Of a stretch of DNA of 7,278 nucleotides, positions 1 to 6,626 are shown one piece after another. The notes below the pieces were generated by a model. The model was not told the origin of the DNA. It made no database searches and saw only the letters and a list, made by a program, of their open reading frames with translations. How positions within the stretch are numbered: the stretch's first letter is position 1; the number at the start of each line of letters is the position of its first letter. The position numbers were made by a program, and so were the translations under genes. Source of the stretch: Chloroflexota bacterium (GTDB taxonomy: Bacteria; Chloroflexota; Dehalococcoidia; Lucifugimonadales; VGZR01); contig JAQBWG010000091.1 in the NCBI GenBank assembly GCA_027625225.1, forward strand, positions 1 to 7,278. The letters run 5' to 3'.

Positions 1-513
1 GCCGAATACTCAGCCGAGCGCGAGGAAGACCTGCCGGTGCTGGACGAGGACTCGCCGACGAAGAAGGAGTCCGAACGACTGGCCCTAGAGGGGTACGTTT
101 CGAGCTTGTGGTCTGGGGTAAGAATAGTCCGGAGTGGCGGCATCTACGGCCCCGGACGGTGCATGGCGGCGCGGTTCAGGGAGGGCGATTTCCGCCGGAC
201 GGAGTCGGGGAACCTGATGGTTTCCAGGATTCACGTCCACGACCTGGCCCGGTTGGTGCTAGCCGTCGGCAGGCTGGAAGGAACCGCGGGGCCTACTATT
301 GTGAATGCGGTGGACGAGCGGTCTTCAAGCAACCGCGAGACGTTCACCTATCTGGGGCAGCGTTTGGGGATGGATATCCCCGGCGATTGGCGAACGGCAA
401 AGCCGCAAGGGCGGCAGGTTGTGAGCAAGTATGCGAAGACGCTGTTGAAAGGCAGGTTCGCGTATCCCTCGTACAAGGAGGGGTTCGACGAATGTTTGAC
501 CGAGGAGGAGTAG
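1..513 (+). CDS. Atypical SDR / NAD-dependent epimerase-like protein, C-terminal part
   Basis: The gene is cut by the left edge: frame 1 is open from base 1 to the TAG at 511-513, giving 170 residues. The N-terminal Rossmann half with the dinucleotide-binding glycine motif lies outside the window. The visible part carries GIYGPGR (about residues 47-53) and SRIHVHDLA (about 75-83), both typical of extended SDR/epimerase proteins after the active-site helix. Where classical SDRs have YxxxK, the segment before GIYGPGR reads SPTKKESERLALEGY and has no such motif. This resembles the atypical YeeZ-like SDR group, so catalytic activity as a classical epimerase is doubtful. The substrate cannot be told. 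A GTG at 37 could be mistaken for a start but lies inside the continuing domain. The next gene starts 4 bases after the stop, so the two are probably co-transcribed. Confidence 0.8.
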   Translation, partial: AEYSAEREEDLPVLDEDSPTKKESERLALEGYVSSLWSGVRIVRSGGIYGPGRCMAARFREGDFRRTESGNLMVSRIHVHDLARLVLAVGRLEGTAGPTIVNAVDERSSSNRETFTYLGQRLGMDIPGDWRTAKPQGRQVVSKYAKTLLKGRFAYPSYKEGFDECLTEEE

Positions 514-517
514 AGCG

Positions 518-1357
518 ATGAACAAGGAGACGGTGCTGGAGGAGTTCGCTCGCGCCACGGAGGTTCCGGACGAAGAGCTGGACCTTTCGAAGACGGCGTT
601 CCTCATTGCATCCATGCAGTACCCCGATCTCGACTTTGAGCATGAGTTTGGTGTGCTGGATTCCATCGCGGCGGGTGCGTCGAGATGGATTACCGAGGAC
701 ATGGAGGCACTGCAGGCGGTAAACGCGCTGAGCCGATGGCTCTTCGATGACCTGGGGTTCGCGGGCAACCACGACGACTACTATGACCCGAAGAACAGCT
801 ACCTCAACGATTTGCTGGACTTACGGTTGGGCATTCCCATCAGCCTGTCACTTCTCTATATTGAGGTTGGCCGACGTGTTGGCGTGCCGCTGGTGGGCAT
901 CGGGATGCCGGGGCATTTTCTGGTGCGGCATCGCGATGAGGAGAGTCTGTTCATAGACCCGTTTCATAAAGGGATTCTGCTGTCGGTGGATGAGTGCCGG
1001 AAGCGGTTTCACAAGATGACGAATAATTCGGTACCCTGGGAGGCAGGGCACCTGGCTCCGATACGGAACAGGGATTTCATCGCGCGGATGCTGCGTAACC
1101 TGAAGACGATTTACGTGCGCAAAGAGGATTTCATTCAAGTGCTGTGGGTGATGAATATGCTGGTGGCGCTGCTGCCGGATGCGGCCGAGGAGCGTCGCGA
1201 CCGGGGGCTGATTCACCACCGACTGGGCAGTGATACGGAGGCGTTGGAGGACTTGCGGTGGTTCGCGTCGACGCGGCACCCTGGTTCAAAGGACGAATTT
1301 TTGGAGAAACTCATCGGTGATTTGATGGGTTTGCGAGGTAAGCAGCGGTCTACGTAG
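518..1357 (+). CDS. SirB1-like transglutaminase-fold (Transglut_core2) protein
   Basis: This 279-residue protein matches the SirB1/COG2912 family in layout. A helical N-terminal region (about 1-90) is followed by the conserved block NSYLNDLLDLRLGIPISLS (about 93-111), then LLYIEVGRRVGVPLVGIGMP, PGHFLVR (131-137) and FIDPF (145-149). His133 and Asp147 sit where the transglutaminase-fold His and Asp occur. The position expected for the nucleophilic Cys seems to be in the ISLS stretch, which has no Cys, so peptidase or transglutaminase activity is not assured. The C-terminal part (about 185-279) is helical and charged, in the place where family members carry TPR-like repeats. The start is well supported: GAGGAGGAG at 502-510 lies 7 bases before ATG. 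The biological role of the family is poorly defined. It is probably translated with the upstream SDR gene. Confidence 0.88.
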   Translation: MNKETVLEEFARATEVPDEELDLSKTAFLIASMQYPDLDFEHEFGVLDSIAAGASRWITEDMEALQAVNALSRWLFDDLGFAGNHDDYYDPKNSYLNDLLDLRLGIPISLSLLYIEVGRRVGVPLVGIGMPGHFLVRHRDEESLFIDPFHKGILLSVDECRKRFHKMTNNSVPWEAGHLAPIRNRDFIARMLRNLKTIYVRKEDFIQVLWVMNMLVALLPDAAEERRDRGLIHHRLGSDTEALEDLRWFASTRHPGSKDEFLEKLIGDLMGLRGKQRST

Positions 1358-2033
1358 CAGACGGCAGACACCGCATAAGGGGGCGGCACGGATGACCACA
1401 CTACACACGGCACCGGCTAATCCAGAGGAGTCTCAGGACGAAAAAGGCAAGGCGACGTACGAGACGGCCCTGCACCAACTGGATGACGCGGCGAGTCTTC
1501 TAGAACTGAACCATGAGATACGGGCACGCCTGCGTAAACCCAAGCGCGAACTGACGGTCCAGCTTCCTATCAAGATGGACAACGGGCGGGTGGAGGTGTT
1601 CACGGGCTACCGGGTGCAGCATAACACTGCGCGCGGGCCGGCCAAGGGCGGCATCCGTTACCATCCGGATGTGTCGCTGGGCGAGGTGAAGGCGCTGGCG
1701 ATGTGGATGACGTGGAAGTGCGCGGTGGCGGGCATCCCGTACGGCGGCGGCAAAGGTGGAGTAACGTGCAATCCGAAGGTGATGTCGCTGGGCGAGCTGG
1801 AGCGGTTGACGCGGCGGTATGCGTCGGAAATCGCTCCTATCATAGGTCCCGATGTAGATATCCCAGCGCCTGATGTGAATACCGATGGCCGCATGATGGC
1901 GTGGTTCATGGATACGTATAGCGCACACGCAGGCCGCGATGTGCCCGGCGCGGTGACCGGCAAGCCATTGAGTGTGGGCGGTACGGTGGGTCGTGTGGAG
2001 GCGACGGGACGTGGCGTGTCCATCGCGGCACGG

Positions 2034-2057
2034 GAGGCACGAAATCCATCGGCCTAA
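2034..2057 (+). other. Frameshift site in the dehydrogenase gene
   Basis: Codons in the upstream frame read Glu-Ala-Arg-Asn-Pro-Ser-Ala-stop, whereas family-like sequence (Thr-Lys-Ser-Ile-Gly-Leu-Arg-Phe-Asp-Gly) begins in the other frame at 2039. The two frames are related by the loss of a single base after the Glu codon at 2034-2036. No X-XXY-YYZ slippery heptamer is present here, so programmed -1 frameshifting is not supported. Confidence 0.85.
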
Positions 2058-2668
2058 GGTTCGACGGTGCTAAGGTAGCTGTGCTGGGACTGGGCAACGT
2101 AGGCTACTGGGCTGCGAAGCTGATGTCGGACATGGGGGCGAAGGTGGTCGCGCTAGCGGATTCGTCGAGCGCGGTGTACTCGACAAAGGGTATAGACCCC
2201 GAGAAGGCGATGCGCCACAAGGCTGGCAAGGGTTCGCTCAGGGGGTTGTCGGACGCGGAATTGTTGAACCCACTCGAACTTCCCGAGGTGCCGTGTGATA
2301 TCTTGGTTCCGGCAGCAGTCGAAGGGCAGATACATGCCGATAATGCGAACGGTGTGAAGGCGAAACTGGTGGTGGAGGGGGCGAACGGGCCGACCACGCC
2401 AGAGGCCGATGCCATCCTGGCCGACAAGGGAATCACTCTTGTACCGGACATCCTGGCGAACTCAGGTGGCGTGGTAGTTTCGTATTTCGAGTGGGCTCAG
2501 AACATTCAGGGGTTTTCGTGGGATTTAGAGACGGTAAATAGTCGAATGGAAGCCATCATGGTTCGAGGCTTCAACGAAGTGATGGCGACGGCGATACGTT
2601 ACAAGCGACCGTTGCGTCAAGGGGCGCTCACTCTGGCGGTGCAGCGGGTGGCCGAGACGATGCAAGCC

Positions 2669-2686
2669 AGGGGGTTATGTCCATGA
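2669..2686 (+). promoter_or_regulatory. Ribosome binding site and ATGA stop/start overlap
   Basis: AGGGGG at 2669-2674 lies 8 bases before the ATG at 2683, whose bases overlap the TGA (2684-2686) of the dehydrogenase. This decides between the two in-frame ATGs (2677 and 2683) and indicates that ribosomes ending the dehydrogenase can restart on the zinc-ribbon gene. Confidence 0.6.
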
Positions 2687-3144
2687 CACAGCCACAACAA
2701 GGTAAACACGAAGGGTTAGGCTGTCCGCACTGCGGGGCATCTCTCGACCTCGATAAGCGTTACGGAATCGAGATGGACAAGTGTCCGAACGACCACGGGT
2801 GGTGGCTCGATCATCACGAGATGATGGAGTTAGAACAGGAGGCTGCGGAGGATGCGGCGACCGAGACGACGTATTATGCGCGGCGCGAGAGCACGCTGAA
2901 GTGCCCGGTATGCCGGAAGCTTATGGATACGTTCAATTATCGGGCGAACAATGTGCCAATCGAGTTTTGCACGGATAACCACGGGTGGTGGCTGGACAAG
3001 GGCGAAGTAAAACAGGTGATGGACTTGATGCGGGAGCGGTCACGTGATTTGTCACGATCGCGTTCGGCGCAGGTGGCGTGGAAGCGGAATGTACGCAGCG
3101 GCGGAAAGAGTTTCTGGGATAAGCTCAAGGATTTGTTTCGTTAG
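2683..3144 (+). CDS. Small protein with two TFIIB-type zinc ribbons
   Basis: The protein has 153 residues from the ATG at 2683. Two repeats carry the zf-TFIIB/COG3809 pattern: CPHC (14-17) with CPNDHGWWLD (34-43), and CPVC (74-77) with CTDNHGWWLD (96-105). In the usual family pattern the second half is CxxCxGxWLD. Here both repeats lack the fourth Cys and have a His one position later, giving Cys3His ribbons. An acidic linker (about 48-60) separates the repeats, and the C-terminus (about 116-153) is basic and ends in an amphipathic WDKLKDLF segment. The family is usually described as putative zinc-binding or transcription-related, with no established activity. An in-frame ATG at 2677 also exists, but AGGGGG at 2669-2674 lies 8 bases before 2683 and only 2 before 2677. 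The 2683 start overlaps the dehydrogenase TGA as ATGA, implying translational coupling. Confidence 0.82.
   Translation: MTQPQQGKHEGLGCPHCGASLDLDKRYGIEMDKCPNDHGWWLDHHEMMELEQEAAEDAATETTYYARRESTLKCPVCRKLMDTFNYRANNVPIEFCTDNHGWWLDKGEVKQVMDLMRERSRDLSRSRSAQVAWKRNVRSGGKSFWDKLKDLFR
2792..2993 (+). repeat. Internal duplication of the HGWWLD zinc-ribbon motif
   Basis: A 16-base sequence ACCACGGGTGGTGGCT occurs at 2792-2807 and again at 2978-2993, in the same reading frame, encoding the HGWW part of each zinc ribbon. It begins with a short inverted repeat (ACCAC-GG-GTGGT). Identity at the base level fits duplication of the ribbon unit within the gene, although Trp codons and GC-rich codon choice limit how far the copies could differ. 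Confidence 0.6.
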
Positions 3145-3204
3145 CTGCTCCGTCCAGCCAATTATCTGAGGTAACCTGTATACATCTGCACGGGAGAGAA
3201 GATT

Positions 3205-4092
3205 TTGTTTAAGAAGGTGCTTGTCCCTCTCGATGGTTCGGCAAATCGAGAGGGTATTCTGCCATACATAACTACTTTGGCCGAGCGTTTGGGCTCGGAG
3301 TTATTACTGGTTGCGGTTATCAATCCGGATGCTCTGGACCTGCCCGAGAAGTTCGGTGATGTGTATGGGAAGTGGGAAACTGCGGTGCGGCAGCGCCTCT
3401 CCGAGATTGTGGAGGAGTTGCGGGGGAAGGGAGTGTCGGCGAGCCAGTTAGTGGTGCAAGGGAAGCCGACTCCGCAAATTCTTGCCGCAGTGAAAGATCA
3501 CGGATGCGATTTGATAGCGATTTCTACAAAGGGTCGCGGACTTATCGGATGGGGGATGCTGGGAAGTGTGGCGTACAACATTTTCCATAAGGCCACTGTC
3601 CCTGTCCTGACAATTGCCCCGGGCACGTCGGAAGAGGCTCCAGACGTTGCATTCGGTATTTCGAGGATTGCGGTTCCGCTAGACGGCTCCAAGTTCGCGG
3701 AGAGTGCGATTCCTGTGGCTGAGGCTCTCGCTCAAGATTTTGAAGCGGAGATAGCTCTCGTGCGTGTGATACCCAGTTCGGAGTTTCTTCCAAGCCAGCT
3801 AAAAGAACTGCTGACGGGAGAGCTAGACGAGGCGCTGGAATATGAGGCTCTGGAGTATTTGCAAAAGATTTCGCGCAAGCTAGAGACAAAAGGACACAAG
3901 ACGGTGATGCGGGTTATGAAGGGCTCGCCGGGGCCTGAGCTGGTGAAGGCAATCAATGAGGTGCCCGATAGTCTGGTTGTGATGGCGAGCCGCGGAAGAG
4001 ACAGCTCGTTCGCGGAAGTGCTGGGCAGCACGACTCTTGCGGTAGTACGAGAATCGGGTGAGCCAGTGCTTATCATCCCGACGAAAGGCTAG
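3205..4092 (+). CDS. Universal stress protein with two UspA domains
   Basis: The protein has 295 residues and two tandem Usp domains, about 1-140 and 150-295. Each opens with a beta strand and acidic loop: KKVLVPLDGS at 3-12 and SRIAVPLDGS at about 153-162. Each closes with the nucleotide-binding loop of the family, Gly-x9-Gly-Ser: KGRGLIGWGMLGS in the first and RGRDSSFAEVLGS in the second. The first Gly of the textbook G-x2-G-x9-G(S/T) signature is Ser in domain 1 and Ala in domain 2. ATP binding is therefore plausible but not certain. Such cytoplasmic proteins are linked to stress survival and have no defined substrate. The start is TTG, supported by GGAGAG at 3193-3198, about 6 bases upstream. 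It follows the zinc-ribbon gene by 60 bases. I see no clear promoter or hairpin in that gap, so it may belong to the same transcript. Confidence 0.92.
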   Translation: MFKKVLVPLDGSANREGILPYITTLAERLGSELLLVAVINPDALDLPEKFGDVYGKWETAVRQRLSEIVEELRGKGVSASQLVVQGKPTPQILAAVKDHGCDLIAISTKGRGLIGWGMLGSVAYNIFHKATVPVLTIAPGTSEEAPDVAFGISRIAVPLDGSKFAESAIPVAEALAQDFEAEIALVRVIPSSEFLPSQLKELLTGELDEALEYEALEYLQKISRKLETKGHKTVMRVMKGSPGPELVKAINEVPDSLVVMASRGRDSSFAEVLGSTTLAVVRESGEPVLIIPTKG

Positions 4093-4112
4093 GTAGGCTC
4101 AGAAACCCTCTT

Positions 4113-4913
4113 TTACTTTCCCCACTTGGGCTCGCGTTTTTCCAAGAAGGCAGAGATTCCTTCTTTGGCGTCCGGTTCAAAGAGGTTTTCACACATGACC
4201 TGTCCGGCTATCTGATAGGCGTCGGGACGGTCGAGGGCTATCTGGCGATAGAAGGCTTGTTTACCTATGCGAAGTACGGTGGAGCTGGCTTCATCTACTT
4301 TCCTGGCGAGGGCCATCGTTTCCTCTTCCAGTTTTTCTGCAGATACTATTCGGTTCACCAATCCATAGTCTTTTGCCTCCTGTGCGCTGATGGGTTCACC
4401 AGTGAGGAGCATCTCCATCGCTTTCTTTAGTGGCACGGCGCGGGCGAGGGCGACACCGGGCGTGGTACAGAACAGGCCGGTCTTGACACCGGGCGTGGCG
4501 AAGGCGGCGTTCTCGGAGGCGACGACGAGGTCGCAGGTGGCGGCGAGCTGGCATCCGGCGGCGGTGGCGAGGCCCTGCACCTGGGCGATGACCGGCTGGG
4601 GTAAGAGCCGGATGGCTTCCATCATGCTGGAACACAGCGCGAAGATGGCGGCTGCTTCTGTCTCGGTGGAATCGCGCAGTTCTTTGAGGTCGTGACCGGA
4701 ACTGAAAACGGACCCCTCGGCGCGAATGATGGCGACGCTTATCGAGGTATCGCCAGCGATGCGGTCGAGATGGCCTTTCAGGGCGGTCATGGTGGCACGC
4801 GAAAGGACGTTGCGCCGCCTGGCCTCGGCAAGGGTGAGGATGGCGATGCTACCGACCGTCTCGTAGGCGACGGTTACGGTAGATGGGTCAGTTGATACGC
4901 TTTTCGTGGCCAC
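4113..4913 (-). CDS. Crotonase-fold enoyl-CoA hydratase/isomerase-like protein, ECHDC3 type
   Basis: The 266-residue protein shows the crotonase oxyanion-hole segments SSGHDLKEL (about 71-79) and GLATAAGCQL (about 114-123). FATPGVKTGLF, CTTPGVALARAVP and MLLTGEPISAQEAK follow, and the whole resembles vertebrate ECHDC3 (from memory). The two glutamates that hydrate enoyl-CoA in rat mitochondrial hydratase (E144, E164) correspond to Gln122 and Gly142 here, 20 residues apart as expected. Classical hydratase activity is therefore unlikely. CoA-thioester binding is probable, and the actual reaction is unknown. An in-frame ATG at 4985 would add 24 residues with no family-like sequence, lying inside the synthetase gene. 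The GTG at 4913 gives a normal length and has AAGGAG 4 bases upstream. The gene overlaps the end of the acyl-CoA synthetase by 26 bases, which argues for co-expression. Confidence 0.9.
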   Translation of the reverse strand: MATKSVSTDPSTVTVAYETVGSIAILTLAEARRRNVLSRATMTALKGHLDRIAGDTSISVAIIRAEGSVFSSGHDLKELRDSTETEAAAIFALCSSMMEAIRLLPQPVIAQVQGLATAAGCQLAATCDLVVASENAAFATPGVKTGLFCTTPGVALARAVPLKKAMEMLLTGEPISAQEAKDYGLVNRIVSAEKLEEETMALARKVDEASSTVLRIGKQAFYRQIALDRPDAYQIAGQVMCENLFEPDAKEGISAFLEKREPKWGK

Positions 4914-6495
4914 TCCACTCCTTCTCGCGCAGGATGTACTTTTGAATCTTACCAGTCGCCGTCTTGGGAAGGTCGCCGAACTCAACGTGCTTGGGCGCTT
5001 TGAAGTGCGCGATACGGTCGCGACAGAAGTCTATAACTTCCTGTGAGGTTACGGCGGCATGGGGCTTTTTGACGACGAAGGCTTTGGGCACCTCACCCCA
5101 CTTCTGGTCGGGCACGCCGACGACGGAGACTTCAAGGACGGCGGGATGCTCCATGATGACCTTTTCGACTTCCTGACTGGAGATGTTTTCGCCGCCGGAG
5201 ATGATGATGTCCTTGGCGCGGTCTTTCAGCTCGATGTAGCCGTCGGAGTGCCATACGGCGAGGTCGCCGGAGTGGAACCAGCCGCCTCGGAAGGCCTTGG
5301 CGGTGGCGTCGGGATCGGTGAAGTAGCCGGTCATGACGTTGTTGCCGCGCATGACGACTTCGCCGATAGTTTCGGCGTCGCGGGGGACGTCGTTCATGTT
5401 TTCGTCCACCACGCGCAGGCCGGGGTCGGTCATGGCGAAGGATACGCCCTGTCGTGACTTGAGCTTGGCCCGTGCTTCGGCGGACAACTCATCCCATTCG
5501 GGTTTGACGGCGCAGATGGTGTGCGGGCCGTAGGTCTCGGTGAGGCCGTAGGCGTGGAGGATGTCGGCGCCCATGCCCTCCATGGTCCGGATGACCTGTG
5601 GTGCAGGCGGCGCACCGGCAGTCATGATAGTGAGACCCTGGAGGCTTCGTCCTTCGGCTGCGGGAGACGAGTACAGGGCGGTAAGGACGGTTGGTGCGCA
5701 GCACATATGCGAGACCTTTTCGGCTTTGATGAGGTCGTAGACCTTGACGGGGTCTATGCGGCGGAGACAGACGTGGGTGGCGCCGACGGCGGTGACGCCC
5801 CAGGTGTAGCACCAGCCGTTGCAGTGGAACATGGGAAGCGTCCAGAGGTAATTGGAGCGCATGTTGATGCCAGCCTCAAGTATCTCGCCGAGGCCGTTGA
5901 GGTAGGCGCCGCGGGCGTGGTATTCGACGCCTTTGGGCATGCCGGTGGTACCGGAGGTGTAGTTGATAGTAATGGTGTCGAGCTCGGAGTTGAGGTCGGC
6001 ACGGTGCTCGCCTTCGGGCGCGGAAGCGAGAAACTCTTCATAGTCGGGGCCAGGTATGTCGTCTGCTTTAGGAAATTCATCCACAACCTGCACCCAGGTC
6101 TTGACGTTGGGCACCTGGTCTCTCACGGCACGAATGGTGTCGGTAAACTCGGAGTCGAAGACCATGGCCTTGGCACCGGAGTGGTTGAGGATGTAGGCGA
6201 TTTCGCGAGGCGAGAGGCGGATGTTGATGGCAACAAGGACGGCGGCGATGCGCATGGGGCCGTAGTGGCCTTCGAGCATGGGCGGGATGTTGGGTACGAG
6301 GAAGGCGACCCGGTCGCCACGTTGGATGCCGATGGACTTGAGCGCACCGGCGAGACGGTTCACACGGTCGTTGAAGTCGGCGTAGGTGTATCGCTTGTTC
6401 TTGTAGACGACCGCGGTCTTTTCCGGATAGACGAATGCACTCCTGTCCAGGAAGGAGATGGGAGTTAGGTTATGAAACGATACGCCCTGGGTCAT
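4888..6495 (-). CDS. AMP-forming acyl-CoA synthetase (ANL superfamily)
   Basis: This 535-residue enzyme should activate a carboxylic acid with ATP to an acyl-adenylate and then an acyl-CoA. All adenylation motifs are intact: the P-loop YTSGTTGMPKG (179-189), YGLTE (316-320), HSGDLA (408-413), the hinge KDRAKDIIISGGENIS (424-439), and PKTATGKIQK with the catalytic Lys516. The segment PMFHCNGWCYTWG (221-233) is typical of the subgroup holding plant acyl-activating enzymes and bacterial methylmercaptopropionyl-CoA ligase-like proteins. The substrate is thus likely a short, medium-chain or aromatic acid, but cannot be named from the sequence. No signal peptide or membrane segment is seen, so it is cytoplasmic. 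The ATG at 6495 has GGAGG (plus-strand 6502-6506) 6 bases upstream. A strong promoter candidate lies just before it, and the crotonase-like gene overlaps its 3' end. Confidence 0.95.
   Translation of the reverse strand: MTQGVSFHNLTPISFLDRSAFVYPEKTAVVYKNKRYTYADFNDRVNRLAGALKSIGIQRGDRVAFLVPNIPPMLEGHYGPMRIAAVLVAINIRLSPREIAYILNHSGAKAMVFDSEFTDTIRAVRDQVPNVKTWVQVVDEFPKADDIPGPDYEEFLASAPEGEHRADLNSELDTITINYTSGTTGMPKGVEYHARGAYLNGLGEILEAGINMRSNYLWTLPMFHCNGWCYTWGVTAVGATHVCLRRIDPVKVYDLIKAEKVSHMCCAPTVLTALYSSPAAEGRSLQGLTIMTAGAPPAPQVIRTMEGMGADILHAYGLTETYGPHTICAVKPEWDELSAEARAKLKSRQGVSFAMTDPGLRVVDENMNDVPRDAETIGEVVMRGNNVMTGYFTDPDATAKAFRGGWFHSGDLAVWHSDGYIELKDRAKDIIISGGENISSQEVEKVIMEHPAVLEVSVVGVPDQKWGEVPKAFVVKKPHAAVTSQEVIDFCRDRIAHFKAPKHVEFGDLPKTATGKIQKYILREKEWSGHEKRIN
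4918..4923 (-). promoter_or_regulatory. Ribosome binding site for the GTG start of the crotonase gene
   Basis: On the minus strand AAGGAG lies 4 bases before the GTG at 4913-4911, inside the end of the synthetase gene. It is the best signal near the expected N-terminus and favours this start over the upstream ATG at 4985. The spacing is slightly short. Confidence 0.5.
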
Positions 6496-6626
6496 AGTCC
6501 GCCTCCACTTCAGGCAGGGGTTACGGGGTGCCTTTCAGGTGCGATTATACGGGTGGTGGCGGCAAGGCATCAACCAAGGGACACAGTGAAGAAAGGGTAA
6601 AAGGGTGCTGGTGAAGGCGAGGACTT
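6496..6626 (-). other. Intergenic region between the archaellin-like gene and the acyl-CoA synthetase
   Basis: This 131-base region is the longest non-coding stretch in the window. It holds the promoter described at 6544-6573 and the synthetase ribosome binding site at 6502-6506. I found no convincing hairpin with a T-run that would end the archaellin-like transcript. Confidence 0.6.
6544..6573 (-). promoter_or_regulatory. Sigma-70-type promoter for the acyl-CoA synthetase operon
   Basis: On the minus strand TTGATG (6573-6568), an 18-base spacer and a perfect TATAAT (6549-6544) stand in the order and spacing of a housekeeping promoter. Transcription would begin near 6537, leaving a leader of about 40 bases before the ATG at 6495 that contains its GGAGG site. 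The position between the archaellin-like gene and the synthetase suggests the synthetase and crotonase genes are transcribed on their own. Confidence 0.65.

Larger units (their letters stand above)
1392..2686 (+). pseudogene. Glu/Leu/Phe/Val-family dehydrogenase (glutamate dehydrogenase-like), split by a one-base frameshift
   Basis: Glutamate dehydrogenases catalyse reversible NAD(P)-dependent oxidative deamination of glutamate to 2-oxoglutarate and ammonia. The first frame (1392-2057) encodes the substrate domain: AKGGIRYHP with Lys85, Lys109, the PYGGGKGG motif with Lys121, and DIPAPDVNT with Asp161. The spacing Lys-24-Lys-12-Lys-40-Asp equals that of clostridial GDH (K89, K113, K125, D165 as I recall). 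The frame then ends at a TAA (2055-2057). The nucleotide-binding domain continues in another frame from about 2039, with GLGNVG (Rossmann turn), PAAVEGQI, EGANGPTTPEAD and PDILANSGGVVVSYFEW, to the TGA at 2684-2686. Restoring one base between 2036 and 2042 gives one protein of about 431 residues, the normal family length. All motifs are intact, so a sequencing or assembly error, or a very recent mutation, is likely. ATG at 1392 is preceded by AAGGGGGCGG at about 1377-1386. Confidence 0.9.

Noticed and set aside
2036..2057. Programmed ribosomal frameshifting in the dehydrogenase gene
   Set aside because: There is no slippery heptamer or obvious downstream stem, and family members are not known for recoding; a one-base indel is simpler.
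3145..3204. A promoter in front of the universal stress protein gene (GTATACAT box)
   Set aside because: No -35-like hexamer lies at a suitable distance and the box itself is a weak match.
4093..4112. A bidirectional terminator between the convergent stress-protein and crotonase genes
   Set aside because: The 20-base gap has a T-run on the + strand but I could not find a stable stem beside it.
4914..4985. A 24-residue N-terminal extension of the crotonase-like protein from an ATG at 4985
   Set aside because: The extra sequence is Arg/Ser-rich, lies wholly inside the synthetase gene and lacks family similarity, while the GTG at 4913 has a ribosome binding site and gives the normal length.
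5521..6468. A 315-codon + strand open frame opposite the acyl-CoA synthetase gene
   Set aside because: It is antisense to a gene with all family motifs intact, its protein is rich in Gly/Val/Asp from reverse-complemented codons, and it has no recognisable domain.
6549..6560. ACGGGTGGTGGC shared between the promoter spacer and the zinc-ribbon repeats, as a possible dispersed motif
   Set aside because: It is a short, low-complexity GC-rich string on the coding-strand side of a protein motif; chance explains it.
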